Made by a program: the position numbers and the translations under genes. Of a DNA stretch of 56,227 bases, positions 1 to 7,049 are shown piece by piece. The stretch is from positions 1 to 56,227 of the forward strand of contig NZ_JAJUWT010000039.1 of assembly GCF_021390395.1 (NCBI RefSeq), in the 5' to 3' direction. Under the pieces are notes generated by a model. It did not search any database. It had not been told where the DNA came from and saw only the letters and a list, made by a program, of their open reading frames with translations. The stretch comes from Saccharothrix sp. S26 (GTDB lineage Bacteria > Actinomycetota > Actinomycetes > Mycobacteriales > Pseudonocardiaceae). Each line of letters opens with the position of its first letter. Position 1 is the stretch's first letter.

Positions 1-125
1 GCTGCGGGCGGCGGGGCGCGGAAGAGCGGCGGGAGGGAGGGCGACGGGGCGGAGGGCCGGGAGTGGCGAGGCGGGGGCGGGGAGGCGAAGGGCTGTGGGT
101 GGCGGGTGAAAGGTGGCGGGAAGGG

Positions 126-161
126 CGGTGGGGCCGGGGGTGTTTGCCTCCGGCCCCACCG
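126..161 (-). terminator. Hairpin terminator of the pectate lyase gene
   Basis: A perfect 12-bp stem (CGGTGGGGCCGG at 126-137, CCGGCCCCACCG at 150-161) with a 12-base loop lies 8 bases beyond the stop codon at 170. There is no T-tract, as is common in actinomycetes. The rest of 1-125 is extremely G-rich on the plus strand and shows no convincing gene. Confidence 0.75.
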
Positions 162-169
162 TGCGCGGA

Positions 170-1741
170 TCAGAAGCGCGCGCCCACGTCCGCGCCGTTG
201 CTCGGGCGCAGGAACGTCGACGACGGGATCGAGCCGTCGGCGGTGCGCGGGCCCGTGATGGTGGCCGGGTCCGTGCTCGCGAACGACCACGAGCCGCCCA
301 GGTCCCACGAGTTGCCGCTGCCGCTGGAGTTCGAGCCCAGCGAGACGTTCGTGCCGTTGGCTACCGCGAGGTTCTTGGTCAGGCTGCCGGCCGAGCGGTC
401 GAACTGGAAGCCGGTCTTCGGGTTGTCCCAAGCGGTGCTGCGCTCGACGCGGTGCCGGCCGGGGTTGTTGTTGTCCACGAAACCGCCGGCCGCGTTGTCC
501 CACGCCATGGCGTTGCGCACGGTGTGGTCGGCGGCGACGCCGTTCCCGCCGAGCTTGAACCCGTTGCCGTCGCCGGTGAAGCCGGGCAGGTTCCAGCGGT
601 TGAAGCCGTTGCCCCAGGCCAGCGTGTTCTCGGTGAGGATCGGCGAGGAGAACATCCAGTAGTCGAGGCCGTCGTCGGAGTTGTGCCACAGCCGCGCACC
701 CCGCACGACGTTGCCGCTGCCCGAGCCCTCCTTGATGGCCAGGCCGTCGGCGCTCTCGCCGTTCTTGCGCGGGTCGCGGTTGCCGTAGGAGTCGAGGTTG
801 AGGATCTGGTTGTTGCTCGACGCGCCTTGCAGGTGCAGGCCGGACTCGTAGTTGTCACGCGTCACGAGCCGGTCGAAGACGGTGTTGTTGGTGTCCAGGC
901 CGAACACGCCGTACGGCCCGTGGACGATCTCCAGGCCGATCAGCCGCCAGTGGTCGCCCTCGACGTGCACCGCGCCGCGGTCGGCGCGCGGGATGCTGGA
1001 GCCGACCTCGCCGGGCGTGTACGGCATGTTCTCGCCGTCGATGACGACGCGCTCGCCGTTGTAGTTCCGCAGGGTGATCGGCTGGCTCGCGGTGCCGTTC
1101 TTGAGCAGCTGGATGTTGGTGCTCGGCGCGTACGTGCCGCCGCGCACGTGGATCGTGGTGCCCGGTTGGGCCAGGTCGACGCCGCGCTGGATGGTGCGCA
1201 GCGGCGCGGCCAGGGTGCCGGGGTTGCCGTCGTCGCCGTTGGTCGCCACGTACAGCGCGGCGGCGGGCGGTGGCGTGCCGTCCTGGGTGAAGTCGAGGTA
1301 GTCGACGTTCGGCAGGCCGGCGGAGGTGGTGGGGCTCAGCCGGATCGTGCTCGTGCCGGACGGCACGGTGACGGGGAGCACCTTCGACACCCACGTCGAC
1401 CACGCGCCGGTCGCCTCGAACGAGACCGACTGCGCGGTGACGCCGTTGACGACCAGGTCGGCGGGGCGGGCGGACGTGCCGCCGTTGGCGAACCGGACCA
1501 CCACGGTCGCGGCGCCGGCGGTCGACGCGGTGACGGTGAACTGCACGTGGGCCCCGACCGCGTTGTCCGCGTTGCAGAACCCCGTGCCGGAGTAGCCGGA
1601 CCAGTTCGAGTCGACGGAACCCTGGCACACCGCGGGCGCGGTCTCGGCTTCGTGGTGCGCGGTCGCGGCGGTCGCCGTGGTTCCCGGTAATGCGAGGGCC
1701 GCCACGGCGAGCATGCCGGCGACACGGGGTTTCCACTTCAT
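170..1741 (-). CDS. Secreted pectate lyase, PL9 family, with N-terminal CBM35/CBM6-like module
   Basis: The 523-residue product has a Sec signal peptide (residues 1 to about 26, ending TATAATA). A carbohydrate-binding module of the CBM35/6 type follows (about 29-155; it begins with the HHEAE calcium-site motif). The C-terminal right-handed parallel beta-helix (about 165-523) opens YVATNGDDGNPGT, typical of PL9 enzymes. The motif GNGFKLGGN places Lys396 where PL9 lyases have their catalytic lysine, and the nearby NSDDGLDYW resembles the family's calcium-binding aspartates. Expected role: extracellular beta-elimination of polygalacturonate. The gene is monocistronic. About 195 bases separate it from the upstream exporter gene, and no CGAAASTTTCG palindrome was seen there, unlike the xylanase at 9234. 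The family call is from motif recognition only. Confidence 0.88.
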   Translation of the reverse strand: MKWKPRVAGMLAVAALALPGTTATAATAHHEAETAPAVCQGSVDSNWSGYSGTGFCNADNAVGAHVQFTVTASTAGAATVVVRFANGGTSARPADLVVNGVTAQSVSFEATGAWSTWVSKVLPVTVPSGTSTIRLSPTTSAGLPNVDYLDFTQDGTPPPAAALYVATNGDDGNPGTLAAPLRTIQRGVDLAQPGTTIHVRGGTYAPSTNIQLLKNGTASQPITLRNYNGERVVIDGENMPYTPGEVGSSIPRADRGAVHVEGDHWRLIGLEIVHGPYGVFGLDTNNTVFDRLVTRDNYESGLHLQGASSNNQILNLDSYGNRDPRKNGESADGLAIKEGSGSGNVVRGARLWHNSDDGLDYWMFSSPILTENTLAWGNGFNRWNLPGFTGDGNGFKLGGNGVAADHTVRNAMAWDNAAGGFVDNNNPGRHRVERSTAWDNPKTGFQFDRSAGSLTKNLAVANGTNVSLGSNSSGSGNSWDLGGSWSFASTDPATITGPRTADGSIPSSTFLRPSNGADVGARF

Positions 1742-1899
1742 TGTTTCTCCCTCGGTGTGACGCGGAACGGCCCGTGTTCACGCTGCTGAACTGCGCAAAC
1801 ACAATGGGGAGCGATCCCGGGCACGCTAACGCACACCTTTGGAAAGCCGCAATGATCCGGGAGAGGGAATCTGCGGTTTCACAATTATGAACAATATGG

Positions 1900-1928
1900 G
1901 GGCGCGGGGCCGAATCGACCCCGCGCCC
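1900..1928 (-). terminator. Hairpin terminator of the MFS exporter gene
   Basis: A perfect 10-bp stem (GGGCGCGGGG 1900-1909, CCCCGCGCCC 1919-1928) with a 9-base loop starts 9 bases after the exporter stop at 1937. It is followed on the minus strand by the AT-rich ATATTGTTCATAATTG, a classic intrinsic-terminator layout. The remaining 1742-1899 must hold the pectate lyase promoter; no clear operator was seen. Confidence 0.75.
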
Positions 1929-1936
1929 GGTCGCCA

Positions 1937-3388
1937 CTAGTGCGGCGCGTCCTCCGCCTTGCCGGCCTTGACCATGAACGCCCCGGCCACCGCGACCAGC
2001 GAGAGGATCGCGGACAGCAGGAACGCCGCCTGCATGCCGCCCATCTCCGCGCCGACCGCGGGCTCACCGGACGCGGCCAGCCCGGCGGCCCGCGCGCTCA
2101 TCACGCTGACCAGCAGGGCCACGCCCGCGGCGGCGGCCAACTGCTGGGTCGTGCTGAAGATCGCGCTGCCGTGGGAGTACAGGCGGGCGGGCAGCGCACC
2201 CAGGCCGGACGAGAACAGCGGCGTGAACGAGAACGCCAGGCCCAGGCTCAGCACGAGGTGGAACACCAGCACGAACGCGGCGGGCGTGGCGGCGGTGAAC
2301 GTCGTGGCGAACCACAGCGAGCCGCTGGTGGCGACCGTGCCGACGATGAGCAGCAGCCGCGGCCCCACCCGGTCGTAGAGGCGGCCGACGAACGGCGACA
2401 GCAGGCCCATGAGCAGACCGCCGGGCAGCAGCAACAGGCCCGTGGCCAGCGGGTCGAGCCCGAGCACGTTCTGCATGTAGATCGGCAGGATCGTGACCAC
2501 GCCCAGCAGCAGGCCCATCATCACCATCATCAGGGCGCTGGCGAGCGTGAACGTTCGGAAGGCGAACGTCCGCAGGTCCAGCAGGGCGCGTTCCTCGCGC
2601 TGCAACCGCACCTGGCGCAGCACGAACGCCGCGATGCCGAGGACACCCACCGCGAGCGACGCCCACAGCGTGACCGACGAGCCGCTGCCGCTGTGCCCGA
2701 TGCTCGACAGGCCGTAGACCAGGCCGCCGAAGCCGAACACCGACAGCACCACCGACAGCGGGTCGATCGGCGCGCTGCTGGCCTCGCCGATGCGGGTGAC
2801 CCAGCGCAGGCCGAGCAGCAGCGTCGTGACCGAGATCGGCAACACGACCCAGAACATGGCCCGCCAGCTGAACAGGTCCAGCAGCACGCCCGACACCGTC
2901 GGCCCGATGGCGGGCGCGACGGAGATGACGATGGAGATGTTGCCCATCACCGCGCCGCGGCGGGCGGGCGGCACGAGCGTCATGACGGTCGTCATCAGCA
3001 GCGGGAGCATGATCGCCGTACCGCTGGCCTGCACCACGCGGGCGGCCAGGAGCACCGGGAAGCCGGGCGCGAGCGCGGCGAGCAGGGTGCCGGTGCTGAA
3101 CAGGCCCATCGCCACGCCGTAGAGCACGCGCGTCGAGACCCGTTGGATGAGGTAGCCGGTGATCGGGATGACCACCGACATGGTCAGCAGGAAGCCCGCC
3201 GTGAGCCACTGCCCCACGGCCGCGGTCACGTGGAGCTCGGTGAGCAGCACGGGCAGGGCGACGCCCATGATGGTCTCGTTCAGGATGACCACGAACGTGG
3301 CCACGAGCAGCACGCCGATCACGGCGCGGTCGGCGCGGGTGAGCGCGGGCGGCGACGTCACGGCGTCGGACACACCAGCGGAAGTCAT
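1937..3388 (-). CDS. MFS multidrug exporter, DHA2 (EmrB/QacA-like) family
   Basis: The product is about 483 residues, nearly all hydrophobic helices, consistent with a 14-TM proton-driven DHA2 exporter. The MFS region begins LTRADRAVIGVLL. The helix-2 to loop region WLTAGFLLTMSVVIPITGYL is typical of EmrB-like proteins. The ATG at 3388 is chosen over an upstream in-frame GTG at 3481 because family similarity begins soon after it and a purine-rich GGGGGA lies about 7 bases upstream. Substrate unknown. No regulator gene is adjacent in the same orientation, and a hairpin at 1900-1928 ends the transcript. Confidence 0.85.
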   Translation of the reverse strand: MTSAGVSDAVTSPPALTRADRAVIGVLLVATFVVILNETIMGVALPVLLTELHVTAAVGQWLTAGFLLTMSVVIPITGYLIQRVSTRVLYGVAMGLFSTGTLLAALAPGFPVLLAARVVQASGTAIMLPLLMTTVMTLVPPARRGAVMGNISIVISVAPAIGPTVSGVLLDLFSWRAMFWVVLPISVTTLLLGLRWVTRIGEASSAPIDPLSVVLSVFGFGGLVYGLSSIGHSGSGSSVTLWASLAVGVLGIAAFVLRQVRLQREERALLDLRTFAFRTFTLASALMMVMMGLLLGVVTILPIYMQNVLGLDPLATGLLLLPGGLLMGLLSPFVGRLYDRVGPRLLLIVGTVATSGSLWFATTFTAATPAAFVLVFHLVLSLGLAFSFTPLFSSGLGALPARLYSHGSAIFSTTQQLAAAAGVALLVSVMSARAAGLAASGEPAVGAEMGGMQAAFLLSAILSLVAVAGAFMVKAGKAEDAPH

Positions 3389-3586
3389 GCGTGGATCCCC
3401 CAGGAGAAAAGACGGGCGCGACGAAGAGGCAACGGCGCCCCGAGCGCTCCCAACCCTACCTCCGGAGCCTGCCGGGACCACCTGACTTTTTCCGTCGGCG
3501 AACTCGGCCCGGGTGCTCGACGGACCGGGTCGCCGCGGGCCCGCGCGCGGCTGACCTGCCGCACAGCCGAACCGGGTGCGCGGAAC

Positions 3587-4081
3587 TCACTCCATCACCC
3601 GGGCCAGGAAGGCGGCGACTTTGGTGGCGGTGCGGTCGGCCTTCTCGTCCAGGGTGAGCGATTCGTGCAGGCGACCGCCCGGCCCCGCGTCCTTCTTGCC
3701 GCGCAGGTAGAGCGAGCACGCCAGGTCGGCGCAGATGTAGACGCCCACGGAGTTGCCCTGTTGGCCGCCGCGGCCGGCTTTGCGCGCCGTCATCAACGTC
3801 ACCCCGTCGCCGGGGTGCGCGGTCAGGCACAGGGAGCACATGTTGCGGCGCGGTTGGCCGGCGTGCGATGAGGCCAGGCGCAGCGCCACGCCCACCAGAC
3901 CGTCGACCGAGGGGGCCACGAGGTAGGCGCGTTGCGGTGACGAGGGGTCACGCCAGCCGAGGAAGTCCAGGTCTTCCCAGGGGCACGCGGACAGGTCACC
4001 CGGCACGGGCAGGCGTTTGGCCTCGCCCTTGCTGCAGTTGACGAACGACGCGCGGATCTCGCGCTCGGTTACGGGTTCCAT
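3587..4081 (-). CDS. FBP (EF-G-binding, FusB-like) zinc-finger protein
   Basis: The roughly 164-residue protein matches the FBP/FusB-like family, whose members bind elongation factor G; some (FusB/FusC) confer fusidic acid resistance. The C-terminal half carries a four-cysteine treble-clef pattern (MCSLC and CADLAC) followed by an R/K-rich stretch, as in the FBP C-terminal domain. The N-terminal helix REIRASFVNCSKGEAKRL is also characteristic. ATG at 4081 is preferred; a TTG three codons earlier (4090) is possible. The gene is divergent from the TetR gene at 4163 across an 81-base region with an inverted repeat, so TetR control is plausible. Whether it protects against fusidic acid cannot be read from the sequence. 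Confidence 0.8.
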   Translation of the reverse strand: MEPVTEREIRASFVNCSKGEAKRLPVPGDLSACPWEDLDFLGWRDPSSPQRAYLVAPSVDGLVGVALRLASSHAGQPRRNMCSLCLTAHPGDGVTLMTARKAGRGGQQGNSVGVYICADLACSLYLRGKKDAGPGGRLHESLTLDEKADRTATKVAAFLARVME

Positions 4082-4132
4082 GAGATCCAAGCTACGTCAG
4101 GTAGGCATGGACGACAAACGAATAGGTGTTAG

Positions 4133-4147
4133 CCTAGATCCCCTAGG
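4133..4147. promoter_or_regulatory. Inverted repeat CCTAG-N5-CTAGG, candidate TetR operator
   Basis: CCTAG at 4133-4137 and CTAGG at 4143-4147 form an inverted repeat just upstream of the ribosome-binding site of the TetR gene, in the divergent promoter region shared with the FBP gene. Placement fits autorepression. Confidence 0.45.
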
Positions 4148-4162
4148 TTGGGAGGTGGCGAC

Positions 4163-4729
4163 ATGGCACGCGCGGGGCTCACCCCGGAACGCCTGGTGCG
4201 GGCGGCGGCGGACCTGGCCGACGAGGTCGGGTTCGACAACCTGACCGTCTCGGCGCTCGCCCGCCGGTTCGGCGTCAAGGACGCGAGCCTGTACTCCCAC
4301 CTCAGGAACGCCCAGGACCTGCGCGAGCGGGTGGCCGTCCTGGCGTTGGCCGAGCTCGCCGACCGGGCCGCCTCCGCCCTGGCCGGGCGCGCGGGCAAGG
4401 ACGCCCTGGTGGCCTTCGCCAACGCCTACCGCGACTACGCCAAGGAGCACCCGGGCCGGTACGCCGCGATGCAGGTCGACCTGACCCCCGAGATCGCGGC
4501 CACGAGCCGGGCGGGCAGGCACTCGGAGATGACCCGCGCCATCCTGCGGGGCTACCGGCTGCCCGAGCCGGACGAGACCGACGCGGTGCGCCTGCTGCAC
4601 AGCACGTTCCACGGCTTCACCGCGCTGGAGGCGGCGGGCGGCTTCCGCCACCACCCGCGCGACACCGACGCCTCGTGGGCCAAGACCTTGGACGCCCTGC
4701 ACACCCTGCTCGACAACTGGCCGTCGTAA
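4163..4729 (+). CDS. TetR-family transcriptional regulator (WHG-type C-terminal domain)
   Basis: The 188-residue product has a canonical TetR N-terminal helix-turn-helix (about residues 5-50; core LTVSALARRFGVKDASLYSHL). The C-terminal ligand domain has the pattern of the WHG subfamily (FANAYRDYAKEHPGRYAAM, then LLHSTFHGFTALEAAGGF). ATG 4163 is chosen because GGAGG at 4151-4155 sits 7 bases upstream; an in-frame TTG at 4148 lacks a ribosome-binding site. Divergent from the FBP gene with a palindrome between them, so it probably represses itself and FBP. Ligand unknown. Confidence 0.88.
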   Translation: MARAGLTPERLVRAAADLADEVGFDNLTVSALARRFGVKDASLYSHLRNAQDLRERVAVLALAELADRAASALAGRAGKDALVAFANAYRDYAKEHPGRYAAMQVDLTPEIAATSRAGRHSEMTRAILRGYRLPEPDETDAVRLLHSTFHGFTALEAAGGFRHHPRDTDASWAKTLDALHTLLDNWPS

Positions 4730-4832
4730 CGCGCTCCCGCGAGGCAGGAACCCCGCTGTCGCACCGGAATCGCCACCGTCGTGCCGGTCGGCCGCGCTAG
4801 GGTGCGCCGACTACTTCTTGGGGGTTGGGAAC

Positions 4833-5195
4833 GTGTTCTACTTCGGGGGCCTCTTCGGCGTGCTCACGCTGGGCCTGTGGTTGTTCTGCCTGGTCGACGT
4901 CATCACCACCGACGACGGTGACGCCCGCAACCTGCCCAAGGTGGGCTGGCTGCTGATCGTGCTGTTCTTCCCGCTCGTCGGCTCGATCGCGTGGCTGGTC
5001 GCGGGCCGGCCCGTGCGTCCCGCCGGCAGGCCGCGCGCCTACGAGCGGACCGCGCCCGCGTTCCCGGAGTACGACCACCCGGGCCGCTTCGCCGCCGCCG
5101 ACTCGGAGTCGGACGCGGAGTTCCTGCGCCGGTGCCGCGAACGCGCCGAGGAGCAGCGCCGCAAGGCACGCGAGGCCAAGGGCGAGTCGCACTAG
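4833..5195 (+). CDS. Small membrane protein with PLDc_N (phospholipase D/nuclease N-terminal) domain
   Basis: About 120 residues. Two hydrophobic helices (roughly 3-22 and 38-58) flank a DVITTDD loop, and the second helix contains the LLIVLFFPLVGSIAWL pattern of the PLDc_N family, usually found as a small membrane anchor or alone. The C-terminal 60 residues are charged and probably cytosolic, ending in an arginine-rich predicted helix. Start uncertain: GTG 4833 follows GGGGGTTGGGA; TTG 4818 is in frame 15 bases earlier. Function unknown. A hairpin at 5214-5246 closes the gene. Confidence 0.75.
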   Translation: MFYFGGLFGVLTLGLWLFCLVDVITTDDGDARNLPKVGWLLIVLFFPLVGSIAWLVAGRPVRPAGRPRAYERTAPAFPEYDHPGRFAAADSESDAEFLRRCRERAEEQRRKAREAKGESH

Positions 5196-5213
5196 TCCGC
5201 GCCGCGCGCCACA

Positions 5214-5246
5214 CCGCCGGTTCGTCCCCTGTGGACGGACCGGCGG
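5214..5246 (+). terminator. Hairpin terminator after the PLDc_N gene
   Basis: CCGCCGGT (5214-5221) pairs with ACCGGCGG (5239-5246), and GTCC (5224-5227) with GGAC (5233-5236), around a CCTGT loop. One 2-base internal mismatch. It starts 19 bases after the stop. Confidence 0.65.
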
Positions 5247-5313
5247 TTCGCGTTGTGCCCCTCCGAGCGCGAAGCGGTGGAGCAAGTGGGTGATCCACGC
5301 GCTAAGACGGGCC

Positions 5314-5324
5314 CGAAACTTTCG
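5314..5324. promoter_or_regulatory. Palindrome CGAAACTTTCG, candidate operator (site 1)
   Basis: Perfect 11-bp palindrome about a central C, about 300 bases upstream of the DUF4956 start. Sites 2 and 3 nearby and one before the xylanase gene share the CGAAA(C/G)TTTCG pattern. Confidence 0.6.
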
Positions 5325-5460
5325 ATACAGTCTGACATGGGCGGATTACGGCTCGTACCAACTCGCCGGCCCGCCGAACGACGGATAGCCACCCCCGCCA
5401 AACGGCCTCTACCTGCGGAACTGTCCACCTTTTGATACACGGCGGTACACCGGCAGTTCA

Positions 5461-5490
5461 TTGACGAGACACCACAGCGCCCCCTATCGT
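5461..5490 (+). promoter_or_regulatory. Candidate sigma-70-type promoter of the DUF4956-VTC-CotH operon
   Basis: TTGACG at 5461-5466 and TATCGT at 5485-5490 are separated by 18 bases. The predicted start would lie near 5497, immediately before palindromes at 5504 and 5524, the right geometry for repression. Promoter calls by eye in this GC background are weak. Confidence 0.4.
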
Positions 5491-5503
5491 TCCGACCAGT
5501 TCC

Positions 5504-5514
5504 CGAAAGTTTAT
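5504..5514. promoter_or_regulatory. Imperfect palindrome CGAAAGTTTAT, candidate operator (site 2)
   Basis: Matches 9 of 11 positions of CGAAAGTTTCG and lies 20 bases, about two helical turns, before site 3. Placed directly after the proposed promoter. Confidence 0.45.
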
Positions 5515-5523
5515 CAAGTTACT

Positions 5524-5534
5524 CGAAAGTTTCG
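5524..5534. promoter_or_regulatory. Palindrome CGAAAGTTTCG, candidate operator (site 3)
   Basis: Perfect 11-bp palindrome about a central G, about 80 bases upstream of the DUF4956 start codon and downstream of the proposed promoter, consistent with repressor binding. Confidence 0.6.
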
Positions 5535-5616
5535 GCGACCGTCCTGCAGACCCCCGCCAAGAAGCGGGCGGTACCCAGCCGACCCTCGGCACGCGGCTGT
5601 AGGAGGAACGAACGAG

Positions 5617-6219
5617 ATGTCACAGCTCGTCCTGTTCGCGATCGACATCTGCGCGGTGGTGCTGCTCGTCTTCGGGCTCTACTTCCCGCGTCACCGCCGC
5701 CGCGACCTCGTCGTCGCCTACCTCGGGGTCAACATCGGCGTCCTCGCCGTCGCCAGCGCGTTGAGCAGCAGCAACACCGGCGCGGGCATCGGGTTGGGCA
5801 TGGCGCTGTTCGGCGTGCTGTCGATCATCCGGCTGCGCTCGACCGAACTCGACCAGCACGAGGTCGCGTACTACTTCTCCGCGCTCGCCCTCGGCCTGCT
5901 GGGCGCGCTGAGCACGTCCGCGCTGTGGCTCAACGGCGGCTTGATGGGCCTCATCGTCCTGGTGATGTTCCTGGGCGACAACAAGAAGCTGTTCCGCCAC
6001 TACCGGCACCAGGTCCTGGTGCTCGACTCGGCCATCACCGACCACGTCACGCTCGTCGCCCACCTGGAACAGCTGCTCGACGCCCGGGTCCACTCGGTCA
6101 CCGTGCAGCGGCTGGACCTGGTGAACGAGACCACGACCGTCGACGTCCGGTACGCGTTGACCGAGCGCGCGCTGACCACCGCGCCCACCACGCCCGCGCA
6201 CTCGGGGGCGCGCCGATGA
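5617..6219 (+). CDS. DUF4956 membrane protein
   Basis: The 200-residue protein has about four hydrophobic helices in its N-terminal two thirds, the conserved signature MALFGVLSIIRLRSTEL of DUF4956, and a soluble C-terminal domain of about 60 residues. ATG 5617 follows AGGAGGAA at 5601-5608. The stop overlaps the start of the VTC gene (ATGA), so the two are translationally coupled. DUF4956 genes often neighbour VTC-domain and CotH genes; the function of the set is not established as far as I know. The operon is preceded by three CGAAASTTTCG-type palindromes. Confidence 0.88.
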   Translation: MSQLVLFAIDICAVVLLVFGLYFPRHRRRDLVVAYLGVNIGVLAVASALSSSNTGAGIGLGMALFGVLSIIRLRSTELDQHEVAYYFSALALGLLGALSTSALWLNGGLMGLIVLVMFLGDNKKLFRHYRHQVLVLDSAITDHVTLVAHLEQLLDARVHSVTVQRLDLVNETTTVDVRYALTERALTTAPTTPAHSGARR

Positions 6220-7049
6220 CCACGACGACGACCTCCGTGCCCGCGCTGGCGCGGATGGCCCCGGTCGGGCTGGCCGAGCTGATCGAGCGGGCCGCGCTGC
6301 AGACCAGGGTCGACCGCAAGTACGTCGTGCCCGCCGAAGCGCTGCCACACCTGTTGGAGCAGCTCGTGCCCCACGCTCGAGTGCTCGACATCGACGGCGG
6401 GCGCGCGTTCCGCTACCGGTCGGTGTACTTCGACACCCCGGGGCTGGTCAGCTACCACGGCGCCGCCTACCGCAGGCGTCGCCGGTTCAAGGTGCGCACC
6501 CGCACCTACCTCGACTCCGGCGAGTGCTGGCTGGAGGTCAAGATCAGCGGGGCGCGGGGCAGCATCACCAAGCACCGCCTGCCCTACCACCCGGACGACC
6601 GCGACACCGTCCACCCCGGTCGGCGCTTCGTCGAGGAGGCGCTCGCGCGCGAGTCGATCGCGCCCGACGACGGCTCCCTCGACCCGGTGCTGGTCACCGA
6701 CTACCAGCGGACCACGTTGCTGCTGCCGGAGAGCGCGAGCCGGGTCACCGTCGACACGGAGCTGTCGTGGCGGCACCACGACCGCGCGCTGCGGCTGTCC
6801 GGCCTCGCGGTGATCGAGACGAAGACCGCGTCGGCCGCCTCGCCGGTCGACCGCATGTTGTGGCAGCGCGGGGTGCGCCCGGCCCGGATCTCCAAGTACG
6901 CCACGGGTCTGGCCGCGCTCCGCCTGGACCTGCCCGACGCGCCGTGGCGGCGGACGTTGCGCCGCCACTTCCGCGCGACCACGCCGTCGGTGGGCCCGGT
7001 ACCGACCACCCCGTCCCACCGACCCGAACAGGAGGCATCGTGCGTCTGA
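6216..7049 (+). CDS. VTC-domain protein (polyphosphate polymerase-like, CYTH/triphosphate tunnel fold)
   Basis: The 277-residue product resembles the catalytic domain of yeast Vtc4, which makes polyphosphate from ATP. Diagnostic residues are visible: RVDRKYVVP near the N-terminus, FRYRSVYFDTP, RRRRRFKVRTRTYLDSGECWLEVK, and the late acidic strand VIETKT. These are the charged strands lining the tunnel of this fold. There is no signal peptide, so it is cytosolic or attached to the DUF4956 partner. Coupled at both ends: ATGA overlap with DUF4956 and a 10-base overlap with the CotH gene. Synthesis of polyphosphate by this protein is an inference; bacterial VTC-like proteins are little studied. 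Confidence 0.85.
   Translation: MTTTTTSVPALARMAPVGLAELIERAALQTRVDRKYVVPAEALPHLLEQLVPHARVLDIDGGRAFRYRSVYFDTPGLVSYHGAAYRRRRRFKVRTRTYLDSGECWLEVKISGARGSITKHRLPYHPDDRDTVHPGRRFVEEALARESIAPDDGSLDPVLVTDYQRTTLLLPESASRVTVDTELSWRHHDRALRLSGLAVIETKTASAASPVDRMLWQRGVRPARISKYATGLAALRLDLPDAPWRRTLRRHFRATTPSVGPVPTTPSHRPEQEASCV

Noticed and set aside
113..1690. Long open frames on the plus strand opposite the pectate lyase
   Set aside because: Low-complexity Arg/Ala/Val/Gly-rich translations typical of antisense frames in high-GC DNA; the minus-strand gene has family motifs and a signal peptide.
1940..3871. A 643-codon open frame on the plus strand
   Set aside because: His/Arg/Gln-rich translation with no family pattern, antisense to the MFS exporter.
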